In this document: one piece after another, positions 10,856 to 43,764 of the stretch
Position numbering within the stretch: position 1 is the stretch's first letter
How the letters are laid out: each line of letters opens with the position of its first letter
Assembly (NCBI GenBank): GCA_946902875.1
Contig: OX336339.1
Location: 1,482,397-1,546,396 of the forward strand
Reading direction: 5' to 3'
Length of the DNA: 64,000 bases
Source of the DNA: Nematopogon swammerdamellus
Lineage: Eukaryota; Arthropoda; Insecta; Lepidoptera; Adelidae
The notes under the pieces: model-generated
The model's database searches: none
What the model was told of the DNA's origin: nothing
Seen by the model: the letters and a program-made list of their open reading frames with translations, nothing else
Program-made: the position numbers and the translations under genes

Positions 10856-11219
10856 ATGTAAGTAGATAGTAGCAAAAGAGTTGAGTGTGTGAATTGAAGA
10901 TAAATTAATAATTGTTAATTAATTATAAAAAACTTTATTAAACTAATAAATTAATAATACATGTTAGTAACATGCTAGTTAAATAAAAACTATACTTATG
11001 TGTATTGTTGTTTAATAGATAGCATGGTTGTTAGTGGAGAAGGACGTAGAATGAAAAATTACGCTGATATTTTATCATAATTTTATTTTCACACTATCCA
11101 ACATCTGTATCTTTCTTTCTCAAAGAATGCTTAAACTAATTCACACACACATCTATAGGCTACACATAGGTTCTCACAGATAGTACACACGGACGACTAT
11201 GACAAATATAGAATATAAA
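10856..11219. other. AT-rich intergenic stretch
   Basis: No coding signal, RNA gene or repeat family recognised. Short AATTAATAATT runs only. Confidence 0.4.
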
Positions 11220-11525
11220 AAAGAATTGCCCCACTGCATCTCTCCCCGTGTATGTCGTAAAAGGCGACTAAGGGATATGACTCCCTTCTTATATTACTAG
11301 TTGGTAGGGTTTAACCCGCCCGGGTTGGTACCACCGCACTGAATAAAAGGTCGGTCGAAACGGCTATGTAAATAGTTTGTGTTTTCCGTCCAGTTCAGTG
11401 TAGCCGGCACGACCGAAGGGAAGCACTGACGTGGCACCAAGTTCACCCGGTGTTATGGGCTAACATCACGGATGTTGTAGGTGATGTAAGCCAACCATGT
11501 CAGTTTCCATTAAAAAAAAAAAATA
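11220..11525 (+). repeat. SINE family 1, full length
   Basis: Head, core and poly-A tail all present. It has ACTAGTTGGTAGGG at the head-body junction and is one of the best-preserved copies. Confidence 0.75.
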
Positions 11526-11694
11526 AACAAATGTTTTAATTTAACAAGTAATTTACATAAGGTATAAAAAATTGGCACTTCACTGGGAACACAAACCATA
11601 ATGTAACAATATGTTTCTGGACGAAGACACGAAGAAAATAAACATTGATTTAGTTCACGATGAATTATATTGGCATTTTTCTTCACCACATTGC

Positions 11695-12208
11695 AGTGGG
11701 TGGACGGCTAAACAAAAATTCCCCCTCGTCCCAATGGTGGATTAAGGGTGGTGATGATCAGGGTAGACAGAAATTCCCCCTCGTCCAACTAGTAGGTTAG
11801 CACGGCGGGTCGACGGCTAAATAAATTCCCCCTCGTCCCACGGATGGGTTAAGCTAGTGGGTGGACAGCTAAACAGATATTCCTCCTCGTCCCATTTGTG
11901 GGTTAAGCCGGTGGGTGGACGGGTAAACAGAAATTCCCCCTCGGCCCACTGGTGGTTTAAGCCGGTGGATGGACGGGCAGACAGAAATTCCCCCTCGCCT
12001 CACTGGTGGATAAGGCCGGCGTGTGGACGCCGTACACTGGACAGCTAAATATAAATTCCCCCTCGGCCCACTTATGGGTTAATCTGGTGAGTGGACAGCT
12101 AAACATATATTTCTCCTCGTCCCACTGGTGGGTTAGGCCGGTGGATGGACGGCTAAACAGAAATTCCCCCTCGTCCCACTGGGTGGGTTAAGCCAATGGG
12201 TGGACGAG
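11695..12208. repeat. about 54-bp minisatellite, roughly ten units
   Basis: Units carry GTGGGTGGACGGCTAAACAG and AATTCCCCCTCGTCCCACTG; TTCCCCCTCG-type cores recur at about 46-69 bp steps. Unit length and bases vary. It reads open in one plus frame for 60 codons, which I take as an artefact of the repeat. Confidence 0.85.
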
Positions 12209-12763
12209 TCGCGCGCGACCCGACTCACATGGGTAAAAGTAAATGTTTTACAGGACCTTACATGGTTGATTACTTCACCTGTTACACTGCACAACCGTGA
12301 TTTTATCCCAATTACACCTTGTTCCCGCCAGAACTAGCAGTCATGTTAGTGTTTCAGTTTGTTCTCGGCTACACTGAACTAGCCGAAATACACTGAAAAT
12401 TTTTCATAGGTAGACATTTCGACTATTTCATACAATTTTTTTAATTTTTATTTTAAAACCTTAAGATCTCACTGGAGCTGTACATTGTACATGCACAAAT
12501 TAAATTACAAAATGATGGTGTCACTTCATTCAAAAGTATCGCTTACAAATAATTACTAATAATTCATCATTAGACACATTCAAAGCCGAACATAAAGAAA
12601 AAAAAAACCTGCGCTTAGTACTAACATATAAAAAAAAAATTACTAATAAAATACACATCACAAAACCTTTTAATACTGACTCTGAGCACTGAATCAAAGT
12701 ATATTTATGCAATTCTTCAACTTTCATACAGACCACAAAACAAACATAATGTTATTATCTATA
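12209..12763. other. AT-rich intergenic stretch
   Basis: Starts with GTCGCGCGCGACCCGAC, a GC-rich edge after the minisatellite, then a stretch with CAGTTTGTTCTCGGCTACAC resembling the SINE family 1 core. The rest is unassigned. Confidence 0.35.
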
Positions 12764-13206
12764 TACAGGTTGTTATAACGGCCACTACATAAAATTTAGG
12801 AAATGATTATTGGGGTCAACAGTAACAAAAAAATCAAGTAATTTTTTTTCTGAATTCCCTTTAAATAAAAAGTTACAGTTTTCAAACAAACTAATTGATT
12901 AATTTAGTGTAAAAAGGATCTAACGTTCCACACGAACGTGGGAATGAAAGGCGCGCGGTGAGTGAGCGAGCAAGGACGACTGCGCGGAGAGAGGAGATGC
13001 GCGGCGATATGGCGCGGCGTGAGTTTTTCGACCACGAAAGTTCCCGGGTCAGCATCCTACCCCCGCGCGCGTCAAATTACACTTGACGAAAATTCAAATT
13101 TCAAAAATTATTATCTCCAAAACTAGACGCTTTAGAGAAAAACTTCATGTACTTTTTTGTCTCGGAAGAACATGAGGATTGCGCTGGCGAAATTAATATA
13201 CTGGCC
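12764..13206 (+). mobile_element. TACAGG-ended non-autonomous element, 3'-truncated
   Basis: Begins TACAGGTTGTTATAACGGCC. It shares GATCTAACGTTCCACACGAA and the GC-rich centre with 62017-62502, which lies in the opposite orientation. The far terminal repeat is cut at about 13206. Confidence 0.6.
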
Positions 13207-13675
13207 ATTACATTAGTAAATCAAAAACCCCCGACCCTTAAAAAGTAAAAAATAATTTCCGTTGACTTACTTAAAAGAGTCGGTGAAACGCTAAGTAAAT
13301 TCCCGCGCCGCTAAGTAGAAATCAGCTACCAGTTTTTATATTTTATTTACTTAGCGGTCCACCGACTCCTTTATGTAAGTCAATAGAAATTATTTTTTAC
13401 TTTTGAAGCTTTTTTTTTTAAACCGCACGCATATCGGTCCACGTTCTAAAAGAATTAATTGTTTTATTACTTAATTACTTGATTACTTGATTACAAACAT
13501 AGCTAAGAACCATCCCGATTAATCAAGCTTCCTAATGAAAGAAACCGCATCCAAATCGGTCCATCCGTTTGGGAGCTACGATGCAACAGACAGACACACA
13601 CGTCACACGTGTGTGTGTACACACGTCAAACTTATAACTTACAACAACCCTCCGTTTTTTGCGTCGGGGATTAAA
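13207..13675 (+). mobile_element. element with CCCCGAC ends and internal inverted repeat
   Basis: Contains an inverted pair around 13220-13400: AATAATTTCCGTTGACTTAC against its complement GTAAGTCAATAGAAATTATT, with the AAGTAAAT/ATTTACTTAGCG pair inside. Ends with TTTGCGTCGGGG. A reverse-oriented relative is at 15062-15490. Confidence 0.5.
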
Positions 13676-13834
13676 AAAGGTTAAAAGTTATATAACGAGT
13701 TACGTTGCTAATAAGATTGGACCTTTGTAATTGAACGTACTGCTGGGGATGATGTGCGGGGAAGTGTGGGTGGGTCGTAGACGCGCGTATCAATCGTAAT
13801 CGGGCTATACTTCTTTGGTGGGACCCTCAGACGC

Positions 13835-14025
13835 CGCGCTAAAGGGCGACAGGAAGCCACCTCTCACCTTGGCACGGTCCTACCACCGAGTCATGCAGAA
13901 GGTGGGTCTTCGTGCCATTTGAAACGTGGTGGTCGGTGTTGTGCTGTAATTGACCAGAATCCTTGCAGCACAACACTGATTGTTCTGCCTAACTCGATTG
14001 TCGGGATACAGCGTGTGGTATTTTT
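13835..14025 (+). repeat. SINE family 2 fragment
   Basis: From AAAGGGCGACAGGAAGCCAC through CTCGATTGTCGGGATACAGC. The head is missing. Confidence 0.55.
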
Positions 14026-14034
14026 ATGAATTGT

Positions 14035-14215
14035 TTTTTTTTGGTTCCATAAGGAAGCCTATTAGGTAATAAGCCTAGGACGTCTGTCTGTCCATCCGTC
14101 TGTCCTACTGCTGTATCTCTTGAACCGTAATAGGTAGCCGGTTGAAATTTTCACAGAATATGTGTATTATTATTGCGGATGTGCCAAGAAATAATAAAAA
14201 ATAAATTAAGAGGAG
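14035..14215 (+). repeat. family 4 repeat, 5' half
   Basis: GTCTGTCTGTCC and the TGAACCGTAATAGGTAGCCG segment, ending where the next LINE fragment begins. Confidence 0.5.
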
Positions 14216-14239
14216 TCCCCACACAAGAAATGTGCTAAG

Positions 14240-14460
14240 AATCGATTAGTCACGCTACCGATGGAGTAACCGTGTCCTACACTGGCGGCCGTCGACAGTA
14301 AAACGGAGTGTGGGAAGACCACCCGCCAGGTGGGACGACGACATCAAGTACGTCGGCGGAAAGCAGTGTTCCCGTACCGCTGAAGGCCGGGAGGACTGGA
14401 GGAAAATTGGAGAGGCGTATGTCCAGCAGTGGACGCTTACACGCTGACTGACTGACATTA
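14240..14460 (+). mobile_element. non-LTR ORF2 C-terminal fragment
   Basis: One plus frame reads SVGRPPARWDDDIKYVGG and REDWRKIGEAYVQQWTLTR, then a stop. The same peptide end is at 22095-22299 (minus) and 52000-52085, a common end of an insect LINE ORF2. Confidence 0.65.
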
Positions 14461-14495
14461 CAAGTCCAATAGGTATATAATATAGTTTATCAATA

Positions 14496-14501
14496 TTTAT
14501 T
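14496..14501 (-). terminator. possible poly(A) signal of CDase-B
   Basis: AATAAA on the minus strand, about 360 nt after the stop codon and beyond the retrotransposon-derived stretch. It is the best candidate I see, but the motif is common in AT-rich DNA. Confidence 0.25.
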
Positions 14502-14554
14502 GTTAGCCATATTTTGGCATCAATCAGCATCGGTAGGGTTCGCGACAACATCCG

Positions 14555-14848
14555 TCAAGTACTCACCCAGAGAGAGTAGTACGCTTTACCGACCAGAAAC
14601 TCCTTGAGTCTGGACACAAATATTTCGTCCGAAGCGACCTCTCGAATCGACATTGTCAATCTGTTGTAGATCGTGGGTTCAATCACAAACACAGACTTCT
14701 CGCTCTTGGCGAGTCTGCGTTCCACACTGCGTAATTGGCTGCGGGATCGAGTGGGATAGTTGTGACTGACCCCATTGACCTGGAACAGGTGTGGGTTTCG
14801 CCTTACGGTCGTCATGTCGAAGTGAGCAGTTCCCTTTGGTTCAATCAA
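14555..14848 (-). mobile_element. RT C-terminal fragment forming the probable CDase-B 3' UTR
   Basis: Reads VSHNYPTRSRSQLRSVERRL ... FVSRLKEFLVGKAYY, similar to the C-terminus of the large RT at 56182-57735 (ASHNYNTRNSERLKSV). It starts 13 nt after the CDase-B stop, on the same strand. Confidence 0.7.
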
Positions 14849-14860
14849 TGCTACATAGTG

Positions 14861-36696
<21,836 letters not shown>

Positions 36697-36697
<1 letters not shown>

Positions 36698-36720
36698 CAC
36701 GCCGCCTCCGAAGACGCCAT
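36697..36720 (-). promoter_or_regulatory. 7-codon upstream ORF overlapping the CDase-B start
   Basis: ATG at 36720 opens seven codons and stops at TGA. The A of that TGA is the A of the CDase-B ATG (TGATG). If the transcript leader includes this ATG it could affect initiation. The transcript start is not visible from sequence. Confidence 0.4.
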
Positions 36721-36757
36721 GCCGCGCTGCTTAACAAACAACACAGAGACTCTCGTA

Positions 36758-37079
36758 AAGCTGCGTATCCATTACAGCACCCTCAGGCGTATCCATTACA
36801 GCACCCCTCGACTTGAAGCAAACTGAGGCTGCTCACTCTGAGGCATAGTCTCGAGGCACGTTGCGGATCAAGATGAGGCGTGGACCAAGTGCAAGCCTCG
36901 GACTGAGGCTCCTTTGAGCGCGGCAAAAAACCGACAAAATATGGCTCCGCGCGAGGCGACGAATTTGCTTCATGGCGCGGCGTGCGTGCCTCAGGTTGAG
37001 GCAGCTGCGTCTCCACTTGTGCGGCCTCGGGTCGAGCGGCTGCCTCGCCCCGAGTCTGCCTCTAGTGGATACGCAGCTT
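36758..37079. mobile_element. MITE about 60 bp upstream of the CDase-B start
   Basis: Terminal inverted repeats AAGCTGCGTATCCATTACAG and its complement (TCTAGTGGATACGCAGCTT). The first 20 bp of the left end are tandemly repeated. GC-rich interior. Confidence 0.7.
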
Positions 37080-37293
37080 AAGAATTGTCTTGCTAGATCC
37101 CACAGAACAGCGATCGGCGGCCGTCTTCTGCCAGCCGGGGGCGGCAGAAGGTGCTCTCAACTCTGTGACTTTACCTGTATTTTTTTAGCCGACTGCGCGA
37201 AGCTAAAAAGGAGGGTAATGTTTTTCGAGTGTATGTATGTATGTATGTATTTTTTTATTTTTACAACATACATAATGAATGAATGGGTAGAGT

Positions 37294-37512
37294 GTTTTCA
37301 TTTTACGAAGGCACGAGGGGTATGAGGTAGGAAGTGGTGTGAGACCGCGCGGAGCTCAGTAGGGAACGACTCGGTTCGACGGAGCGACGCGGAGACGTGT
37401 AGAACGTGTGTACCGACCGGGCACCGAGTTCGCTCTCTACTGAGCTCCGCGCGGTCGCCTCTCGCACCACATCCTACCTCGTACCCTGGTCGTGCCTTCG
37501 TAAATTGAAAAC
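37294..37512. mobile_element. MITE with about 75-bp terminal inverted repeats
   Basis: GTTTTCATTTTACGAAGGCA pairs with TGCCTTCGTAAATTGAAAAC, and pairing continues to GACCGCGCGGAGCTCAGTAG. Flanked by AGT on both sides, a possible 3-bp target duplication. Confidence 0.75.
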
Positions 37513-37679
37513 AGTCTACATACAATTACAAACATTAACCAATCAAGTTAATGGCTACGTTTACCTCTACAATCTTATGCAAAGAGACACGGTCCCACTT
37601 ATCTCATTAGTGAAAATTGTATCCAATGGTTGAATGAGAACCCTTTTTCTTGAACCTAATAAATGACTGATACGATGGA

Positions 37680-37985
37680 TAAATAACATTATTATAGGAG
37701 AGAGACTCAGCACCCTTTTGTTGTTGACATTGGGCTTTTGAGAACCCATCGGTTCTCTAAATCGTTTTTTCGTCGCACCGCTAGGGTGCGGAACTGTCTT
37801 CCGGCGAGTGTGTTTCCCGAATCCTTTAACCTGGGTGTCTTCAAACGTCGTAGTAACAGGCAACAGTCCGCAAATCTGTTGGCATGGCACCTAACTGAGT
37901 GTGGTTTCGCGAGGATAGGTGTTTTTGCCTCTGTCGAATGAACCGTTGGTCTCTCGGCACAGCCACCCTTGTTGGTTTAGATAAA
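37680..37985 (+). mobile_element. LINE RT C-terminal fragment
   Basis: LRTHRFSKSFFRRTARVRNC and NLGVFKRRSNRQQ in one frame; a GCATGGGTGGC-type repeat piece follows. Confidence 0.6.
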
Positions 37986-38454
37986 AAAAATATTATCTAT
38001 GTAAAAACAACAACCATATGAAAATTGTTTTATTTAAACATTTTACTCAGGGATACTTGACTCTCCGAAAATTCGCTAAGGGGTACCGATTAAAATATAA
38101 TTGGGAGCCGCTGCCCTAGACTAGTAGACACAGTTCAACAACAACCTCGGATCTATTAACTTCCGGTGTACACATTGTTGCGGAAGTAGGCTTTGTCCGG
38201 CGCCACAGCCACTTGCGCTCGACTATCATCCATCACGCAAGGCCTCGGTCATTGTCAAATGCGCGCACGCACGGGCCACATCGCAATTAGGCAAAGAGCA
38301 GCGACCACGAATTCAATTCAAGGTTATCTGGCGGCAGATACCGTTTATACTAACACCCGACAGTCGAACACAAAGAGAAAGAAAAACAGATAATAATAAG
38401 AGACGGTAAACAAGGCAAGATAAAGGAAAACAAAGGTGTAAAATGCAGACCACA
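37986..38454. other. unassigned stretch with a hAT-like tip
   Basis: AATTGGGAGCCGCTGCCCTA at about 38100 is the complement of a CAGCGGCTCCCAATT tip. Nothing else recognised. Confidence 0.3.
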
Positions 38455-38780
38455 GTATTTACCGGTACTTAGAAAGAATATCCCCACTGCATCTCTCCCT
38501 GTGCACGCCGTAAAAGGCGACTACATGATAAGGATGAGATGCTGTGCTGAAGGGCGACAAGTAAGCCACGTCTCACCTCGCGGTCCATCCACCGAGTCAT
38601 GCAGCAGCTGAGATTTTAAGTTGATAAGAAGGGAAGGGACCTACAGTTACAGTCTGAATCCGAACCACGGTCAGCCTCCGGCGGTCGAACGGTCACCCAT
38701 CAAAGTTCTAACCGCGCCCAGGTGTGCATAAGATTACGAACGGGGCAAAGCAGAGCTACCGAGGCTGATATGAAATGAAC
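38455..38780. repeat. SINE family 2 head joined to a tRNA-headed SINE
   Basis: Plus-strand family 2 head and body to about 38610, then a reverse family 1-type body ending with ACCGAGGCTGA (tRNA-like head in reverse). Confidence 0.55.
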
Positions 38781-38859
38781 TATCCGAATTATTAAGTGCT
38801 ACCTTCTGTACGTTTTTTTTATTGCTCCGATCTGGGTGGCTCTGCCCGAGGTCGAAACC

Positions 38860-39490
38860 TCAGGCGCAGCTAATTTCCCCGCCGAGGAGGTGCCAGTCCG
38901 GCTTGGAGGTGGACTAATGTTGCAGGGGAAAGGCTATTAACCCGCGATTTGAAGATTCGTGGATTGTAGGAGTGGGGAGAGATGTTTCCTGGGAGCCCAT
39001 TCCACACCTTCGCAGTGCGGCACAAGAACAATTTAGAGAATCGTGCAGTTCGAAGAACTCTTCTGTCGACTACAAAGGGGTGTTCCGCGAGAGTATGGCG
39101 GGTTTGGCGAAGGCGAACAGGAGGAGGAGGGATAAGGGAAGCAAGTTCGTCAGAGCAGCGGCCATAGTAGTACCGATAAAACAGGCTCAATGAACCAACG
39201 ATACGTCTGTGCTTTAGAGGTTGAAGGTCTTTGTGAGTACAGAGTCACCAATCAGGCGAATGGCTCGTCGCTGAATAGAATCCAAGGCTGAAAGAAGGTA
39301 CTCAGGGGAACCCTCCCAAAGATGACTGCAATATTCCATCACCGGTCTTACTTGTGCTTTGTAGAGTGTAAGTCGTTGGACCGGCGTGAAAAATCGCCGA
39401 CATCGGTAGAGTATCCCTAATTTTCGAGACGCCAGTTTCGCCTTGGACTCTATGAACGATCGAAACCCAACGTCTATGTGCAATAAACGT
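38860..39490 (-). mobile_element. LINE RT C-terminal fragment (about 200 codons)
   Basis: KLGILYRCRRFFTPVQRLTL, MEYCSHLWEGSPEYLLSALD, SIQRRAIRLIG, then RRIVGSLSLFYRYYYGRC and FLCRTAKVWNGLPG. One frame change near 39200. The catalytic core is missing. Confidence 0.75.
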
Positions 39491-39499
39491 ATAAACGTT

Positions 39500-39925
39500 T
39501 TTAGGGTTCCGTATCCGTCCTACGGGACCCTATTACTACGCCTACGCCGTCTGTCTGTCTGTCTGCCCGAGAGCTGTATCTCTTGAACCGTAATAGGTAG
39601 CCCGTTGTTTTCACAGAATATGTGTTATTTATTATGGCCGATCACAGAGCATGATTTGATGCTATGTGTGGCCGATAGAACCACAAATAAGAAAAATAAG
39701 AAAAAGTAAAAAAATCACGGGGATTCCCATAGAAGAGACTAAATACTGTATCCGCGCCATCTACCGAAAAGAGTATGAAGCATTTTAACTAATCATGAAT
39801 TTGAACTAATATGAATCATTTCATAAAACACGCCATAGATGGCGTGGGTGGCGCTGACCATGACATGGCGATACGGAACACTCGGTGCGCGAGTTCGACT
39901 CGCACTTGGCCCGTTTTTTTATTTG
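39500..39925 (+). repeat. family 4 repeat
   Basis: TTTTTAGGGTTCCGTATCCG to CACTTGGCCCGTTTTTTTA. A 30-bp insertion near 39645 (ATCACAGAGCATGATTTGAT). Confidence 0.65.
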
Positions 39926-39944
39926 ATTTGAAGTACCGTGATCT

Positions 39945-40267
39945 GTACCGTGTGGGGCCGGTACTTTAAAAGAATAGCCCCACTGCATCTCTCCCTGTGC
40001 ATGTCGTAAAAGGCGACTAAGGGATATGACTCCCTTCTTATATTACTAGGTGGTAGGGTTTAACCCACCTGGGTTGGTATCACCGCACTGAATGAAAGGT
40101 CGTTCGAAACGGCTATGTAAATAGTTTGTGTTTTCCGTCCAGTTCAGTGTAGCCGGCACGACCGAAGGGAAGCACTGACGTGGCACCAAGTTCACCCGGT
40201 GTTATGGGCTGACATCACGGATGTTGTAGGTGACGTAGCCGACCGTGTCAGTTTCAATAAAAAAATA
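39945..40267 (+). repeat. SINE family 1, full length
   Basis: ACCGTGTGGGGCCGGTACTT through GTGTCAGTTTCAATAAAAAA. Confidence 0.75.
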
Positions 40268-40629
40268 AATAAAAAAAAGTATTTGATCTGTGAGCTGGTA
40301 ATAATCAGGCAAATGTTCTTGTAATCAGGTTTAACATTGGAGGAAAGAACTTAGCGAGCTGCGCGCCAAGCCAACAGCTCAATGGGTTTAACATAATAGA
40401 AAGGAAGCCATCTCCATTCTGGTCGGTGGCAGATCCACCGCTCAATAACCGGGTCACTGTGCCTATTGATTCGTTTGTTTTTATGTCCAAACGAGTTCTG
40501 AATGTGTCAGTTCGGTGTGTGCTAATAATTATTCACGTAATAGCGTTATACCGGATGCAATTCTGATGTTGATGATTTTGAGGTCGTATGATAAATTTTT
40601 GACTATATTTCTATTTAATTAACTACGTA
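40268..40629. other. unassigned stretch
   Basis: No repeat family or coding signal recognised; a 61-codon minus frame here looks like chance. Confidence 0.3.
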
Positions 40630-40800
40630 CATACCACACGCTGTAGCCCGATAATCGGGGTAAGCAGGGTGATCGGTGTGGTACTCTTGTAAATTACAGC
40701 ACAACACCGACCACCGCATTTAGCAAAGTATACTATATAAGATAACTATCAAGCAGCAAGTAAGGAACGAAGAACCACCTGCTGCATGATTCGGAGGAAT
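40630..40800 (-). repeat. SINE family 2, 3' part
   Basis: ACCACACGCTGTAGCCCGAT to CACCTGCTGCATGATTCGG. Confidence 0.6.
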
Positions 40801-41009
40801 AATATACTGTAAGTAATGTAATGAAAATGAAAATGAAAATTTATTTATTTACACATAGTATTGGCACGATATACATTTACTATTAATACTAATTGGTTTT
40901 TTACATTACGTACACTTTATTAAATATTTCGGCGCTGTTGCCGTCATCAGTAAGTAAAATTATAATAAAAAAAAAATAAAAAAACATAAGAAAAAAAAAA
41001 ATTATAAAA

Positions 41010-41350
41010 ATTACATACATACATACATATCTCACACGCTAAATCCCGACAATCGGGGTAAGCAGAGTAATCAGTGTTGTGCTGCAAGAACTCTGGTAAA
41101 TTACAGCACAACACCGACCACCACGTTTCGCTAAGCATTCGTACAAGATAACTATCGAGCAGCAAGTGAGGCACGAAGACCCACCTGATGCATGACTCGG
41201 TGGAAGCACCGTGCCAAGGTGAGAGGTGGCGAGCCTGTCGCCCTTTAGCACGGCATCTTGTCCTAATCCCTTAGTCGCCTTTTACGACATGCATGGGGAG
41301 AGATGCAGTGGGGCTATTCTTTTTAAGTACCGGCCCCACACGGTACTAAA
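41010..41350 (-). repeat. SINE family 2, full length
   Basis: ACATACATACAT tail, body, and a head ending AGTACCGGCCCCACACGGTA. Confidence 0.72.
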
Positions 41351-41457
41351 ACTTATACGGTACGGTAATAAAAATTATAAAATTAAAATTATAATGTAAT
41401 ACTAGAAGGTAAATTAAAACGGACCAGTGTAGCCGGCACGACCGAAGGGAAGCACTG

Positions 41458-41868
41458 ACACTAAAACTAAATTGAAGATTTTTAGAAATCTTTTCTTTAT
41501 TGTTTATTGTATAATTTCATCCATAGGTAGGTAACCTACGCTTGGACATGTCGAAAATTCCGCCAGTTCTAAATTCAATGCGAAGAAGAACTGACAAACA
41601 AACTTCGCAAGTCACAATGTATGTATGTATGTATTTATGTTCCTCCATAACTCTTAAACCGATCATCCCAATTCTATGAAACTTAGTACAAGCACATTTT
41701 ACTATACAGGACACAGGATATGCTAAATAAAATGTAACGCTAAGATGTAGCTCTCATACAAACCGAATTATTCCGCGCGCCGAAATAAAGGTACGGGTAG
41801 CGGGCTTACTTACTTTCTTCTTTTTTAAATACGAATTTCACTCGAGCGAAGCCGCGTACAAAAGCTAG
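41458..41868 (+). mobile_element. Helitron fragment with nested LINE tail
   Basis: ACACTAAAACTAAATTGAAG start, interrupted at about 41495-41615 by a GAAGAAGAACTGACAAAC LINE end, and finished by CGTACAAAAGCTAG|T. Confidence 0.6.
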
Positions 41869-42211
41869 TACACAATATTGCACTTCGTATCTAGATAAAT
41901 CTACAGCAGAAATGGTCAGATCCCAGTGGTCAGATTGAAGGTCAGACATGTCTGGCCAACGGGATTTTTTTCCCATTGGTTACATTAGCTTTCATGATTT
42001 AGTAAATAAAGTACAGTTGAATAAGGAATTACGAAGCGTTCATATACCTAACTATTAAATATAAATAGGTTTTATTTGTGACATTATGGTGTTTGTTGAA
42101 ACTGGTTGGAAACTCTTTGCAAGTTGCTTCATGTGACTGCACTTTCGCTTCACCAAGCGGTTGCAGTCATTCACACCCGACGACACTACGACGCACGCTT
42201 CTCATTAGTAT
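41869..42211. other. unassigned stretch before a MITE
   Basis: Short internal repeat GATCCCAGTGGTCAGATTG. No gene seen. Confidence 0.3.
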
Positions 42212-42359
42212 CCTAATCACGAGATTTAGCCTACACCGCGTACTACGCTACGGCGTGTTCTCAGCATCATTTTTGTATGGAGAAACGAAGTTCGCAAATC
42301 TATCACTAGAGGCGCTGCCGTAGCGTTGTACGCGGTGTAGGTTAAATCTCGTGATTAGG
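42212..42359. mobile_element. 148-bp MITE with 43-bp inverted ends
   Basis: Arms 42212-42254 and 42317-42359 differ at two positions; CCTAATCACGAGATTTAGCC at the tip. Confidence 0.85.
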
Positions 42360-42424
42360 GTCGCCGCCGCGCGCCGCCGCCGTGCGCGCGTGCGCAGCGC
42401 GCGCGCGGCTTGTAATATTGCTTA

Positions 42425-42771
42425 CTAGCTTTTGCGGCTTCGCTCGCGTAAAATTCGTATTTAAAATGAAGAGAGCAAGTAAGCCCGCTACCGTACCTTT
42501 ATTACGGCGCGCGGAACAATTCGGTTTGTATGAGACCCATATCATAGCGTAACCGGAACTGAATTTTATTTAGCCTATCCTGTGTCACGTATAGCTATGT
42601 GTGCTTGTACTAAGTTTCATCGAATTTGGATGATCGGTTTAAGAGTTATGGAGGAACATTCATAGTTAAATTTAGTTTTAGTATCACACATAGAGTCTTC
42701 AAACGCAGTATCTCATAAAACAAAGTAACTTACTCCATGATCATCCCTTAGAGATTTATTATTAGTATTGA
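42425..42771 (-). mobile_element. complete non-autonomous Helitron (347 bp)
   Basis: A|TCAATACTAATAATAAATCT and GCGAAGCCGCAAAAGCTAG|T on the minus strand. The hairpin near the 3' end is shortened. Confidence 0.75.
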
Positions 42772-42854
42772 TGTTTTCCATCGATGTTTATGGCTTAGTA
42801 AACAGTGGTTGAGAAACTGAACAGCTCGCGAGCAAGTAGAAAGGTCTCGTGGCT

Positions 42855-43205
42855 TGCATTGCAAGATCCGTGACGTCAGCCCAAAAACACCTTGGTGAAT
42901 TAGGTGCCGTGTCAGTGCTTACATTTAGTCGGGCCGACTACACCGAACTGGACGGAATACACCTGCTGATTCGACTTTTCATTCAGTACGGTGGTACTAA
43001 CCCGGGGCGCGTTAAACCATATACCATTTTAGTAAGTTAAGAAGGGAAATGAACTGCAGTTTTACGTGGAATCCGAGCCACGGTCAACCTCCTCTACGGC
43101 CGAACGGTCTCCCATCCAAGCTTTGACTGCGCCCAGATCTGTGGCCCAGGTGTGTGCTTATGATCACGAGCGAGTGTCGACCGATCGCACCACTGATCTA
43201 TGGAG
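42855..43205 (-). repeat. tRNA-headed SINE with family 1 body
   Basis: GTGACGTCAGCCCAAAAACA to a reverse head with ACGGTCAACCTCC. Degenerate. Confidence 0.5.
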
Positions 43206-43259
43206 GCTGGCAACTGCAACAAGTTTTCGAAAGGCAGTACCTTCGTTATGGCGTATTTA

Positions 43260-43416
43260 TAACACAATTTAAAACTTTGTATATAAGTTATATTTAAAAC
43301 AAAACTATTTATAAGGTTTTTTGCCCCGTTCTTCCTTATAGATTGTATTGCTGAACGGGAAACAAAATGATGACACACCATACTGAATATGCATATGTCT
43401 GGATGAAATATTGTTA
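43260..43416 (+). repeat. 3' end of the 56-58 kb LINE family
   Basis: CCGTTCTTCCTTATAGATTG and CATACTGAATATGCATATGT also occur at 57965-58045. Confidence 0.6.
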
Positions 43417-43756
43417 ACTGGCTTTATCCCGTGGCTTCGCTCGCGTGAAATTCGTATTTAAAAAAAAAAAGAAAGCAAGTATAAGCCCGCTACTGTACCT
43501 TTATTTCGGCGCGCGGAACAATACGGTTTGTATGAAAGCCACATCTTAGCGTAACCGGAAGTGAATTTTATTTAACCTATCCGGTGTCACTTTAATCGAA
43601 GTTTAATCGAATTCGGATGATCGGTTTAATAGTTTTGGAGGAACATACATACAGAAAAGATTTCTAAAAATAGTCAATTTAGTTTTAGTATCACACATAG
43701 AGTCTCCAAACGCATTAACTTACTATATGACCATACATTACAGATTTATTATTGTT
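43416..43756 (-). mobile_element. Helitron copy, degenerate
   Basis: CCCGTGGCTTCGCTCGCGTG near the 3' end, ACAGATTTATTATTG at the 5' end. Both tips altered. Confidence 0.55.
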
Positions 43757-43764
43757 ATATTATT

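Noticed and set aside
42361..42420. CpG-island promoter
   Set aside because: Only about 60 bp of CGCCGC sequence trapped between a MITE and a Helitron, with no gene nearby.
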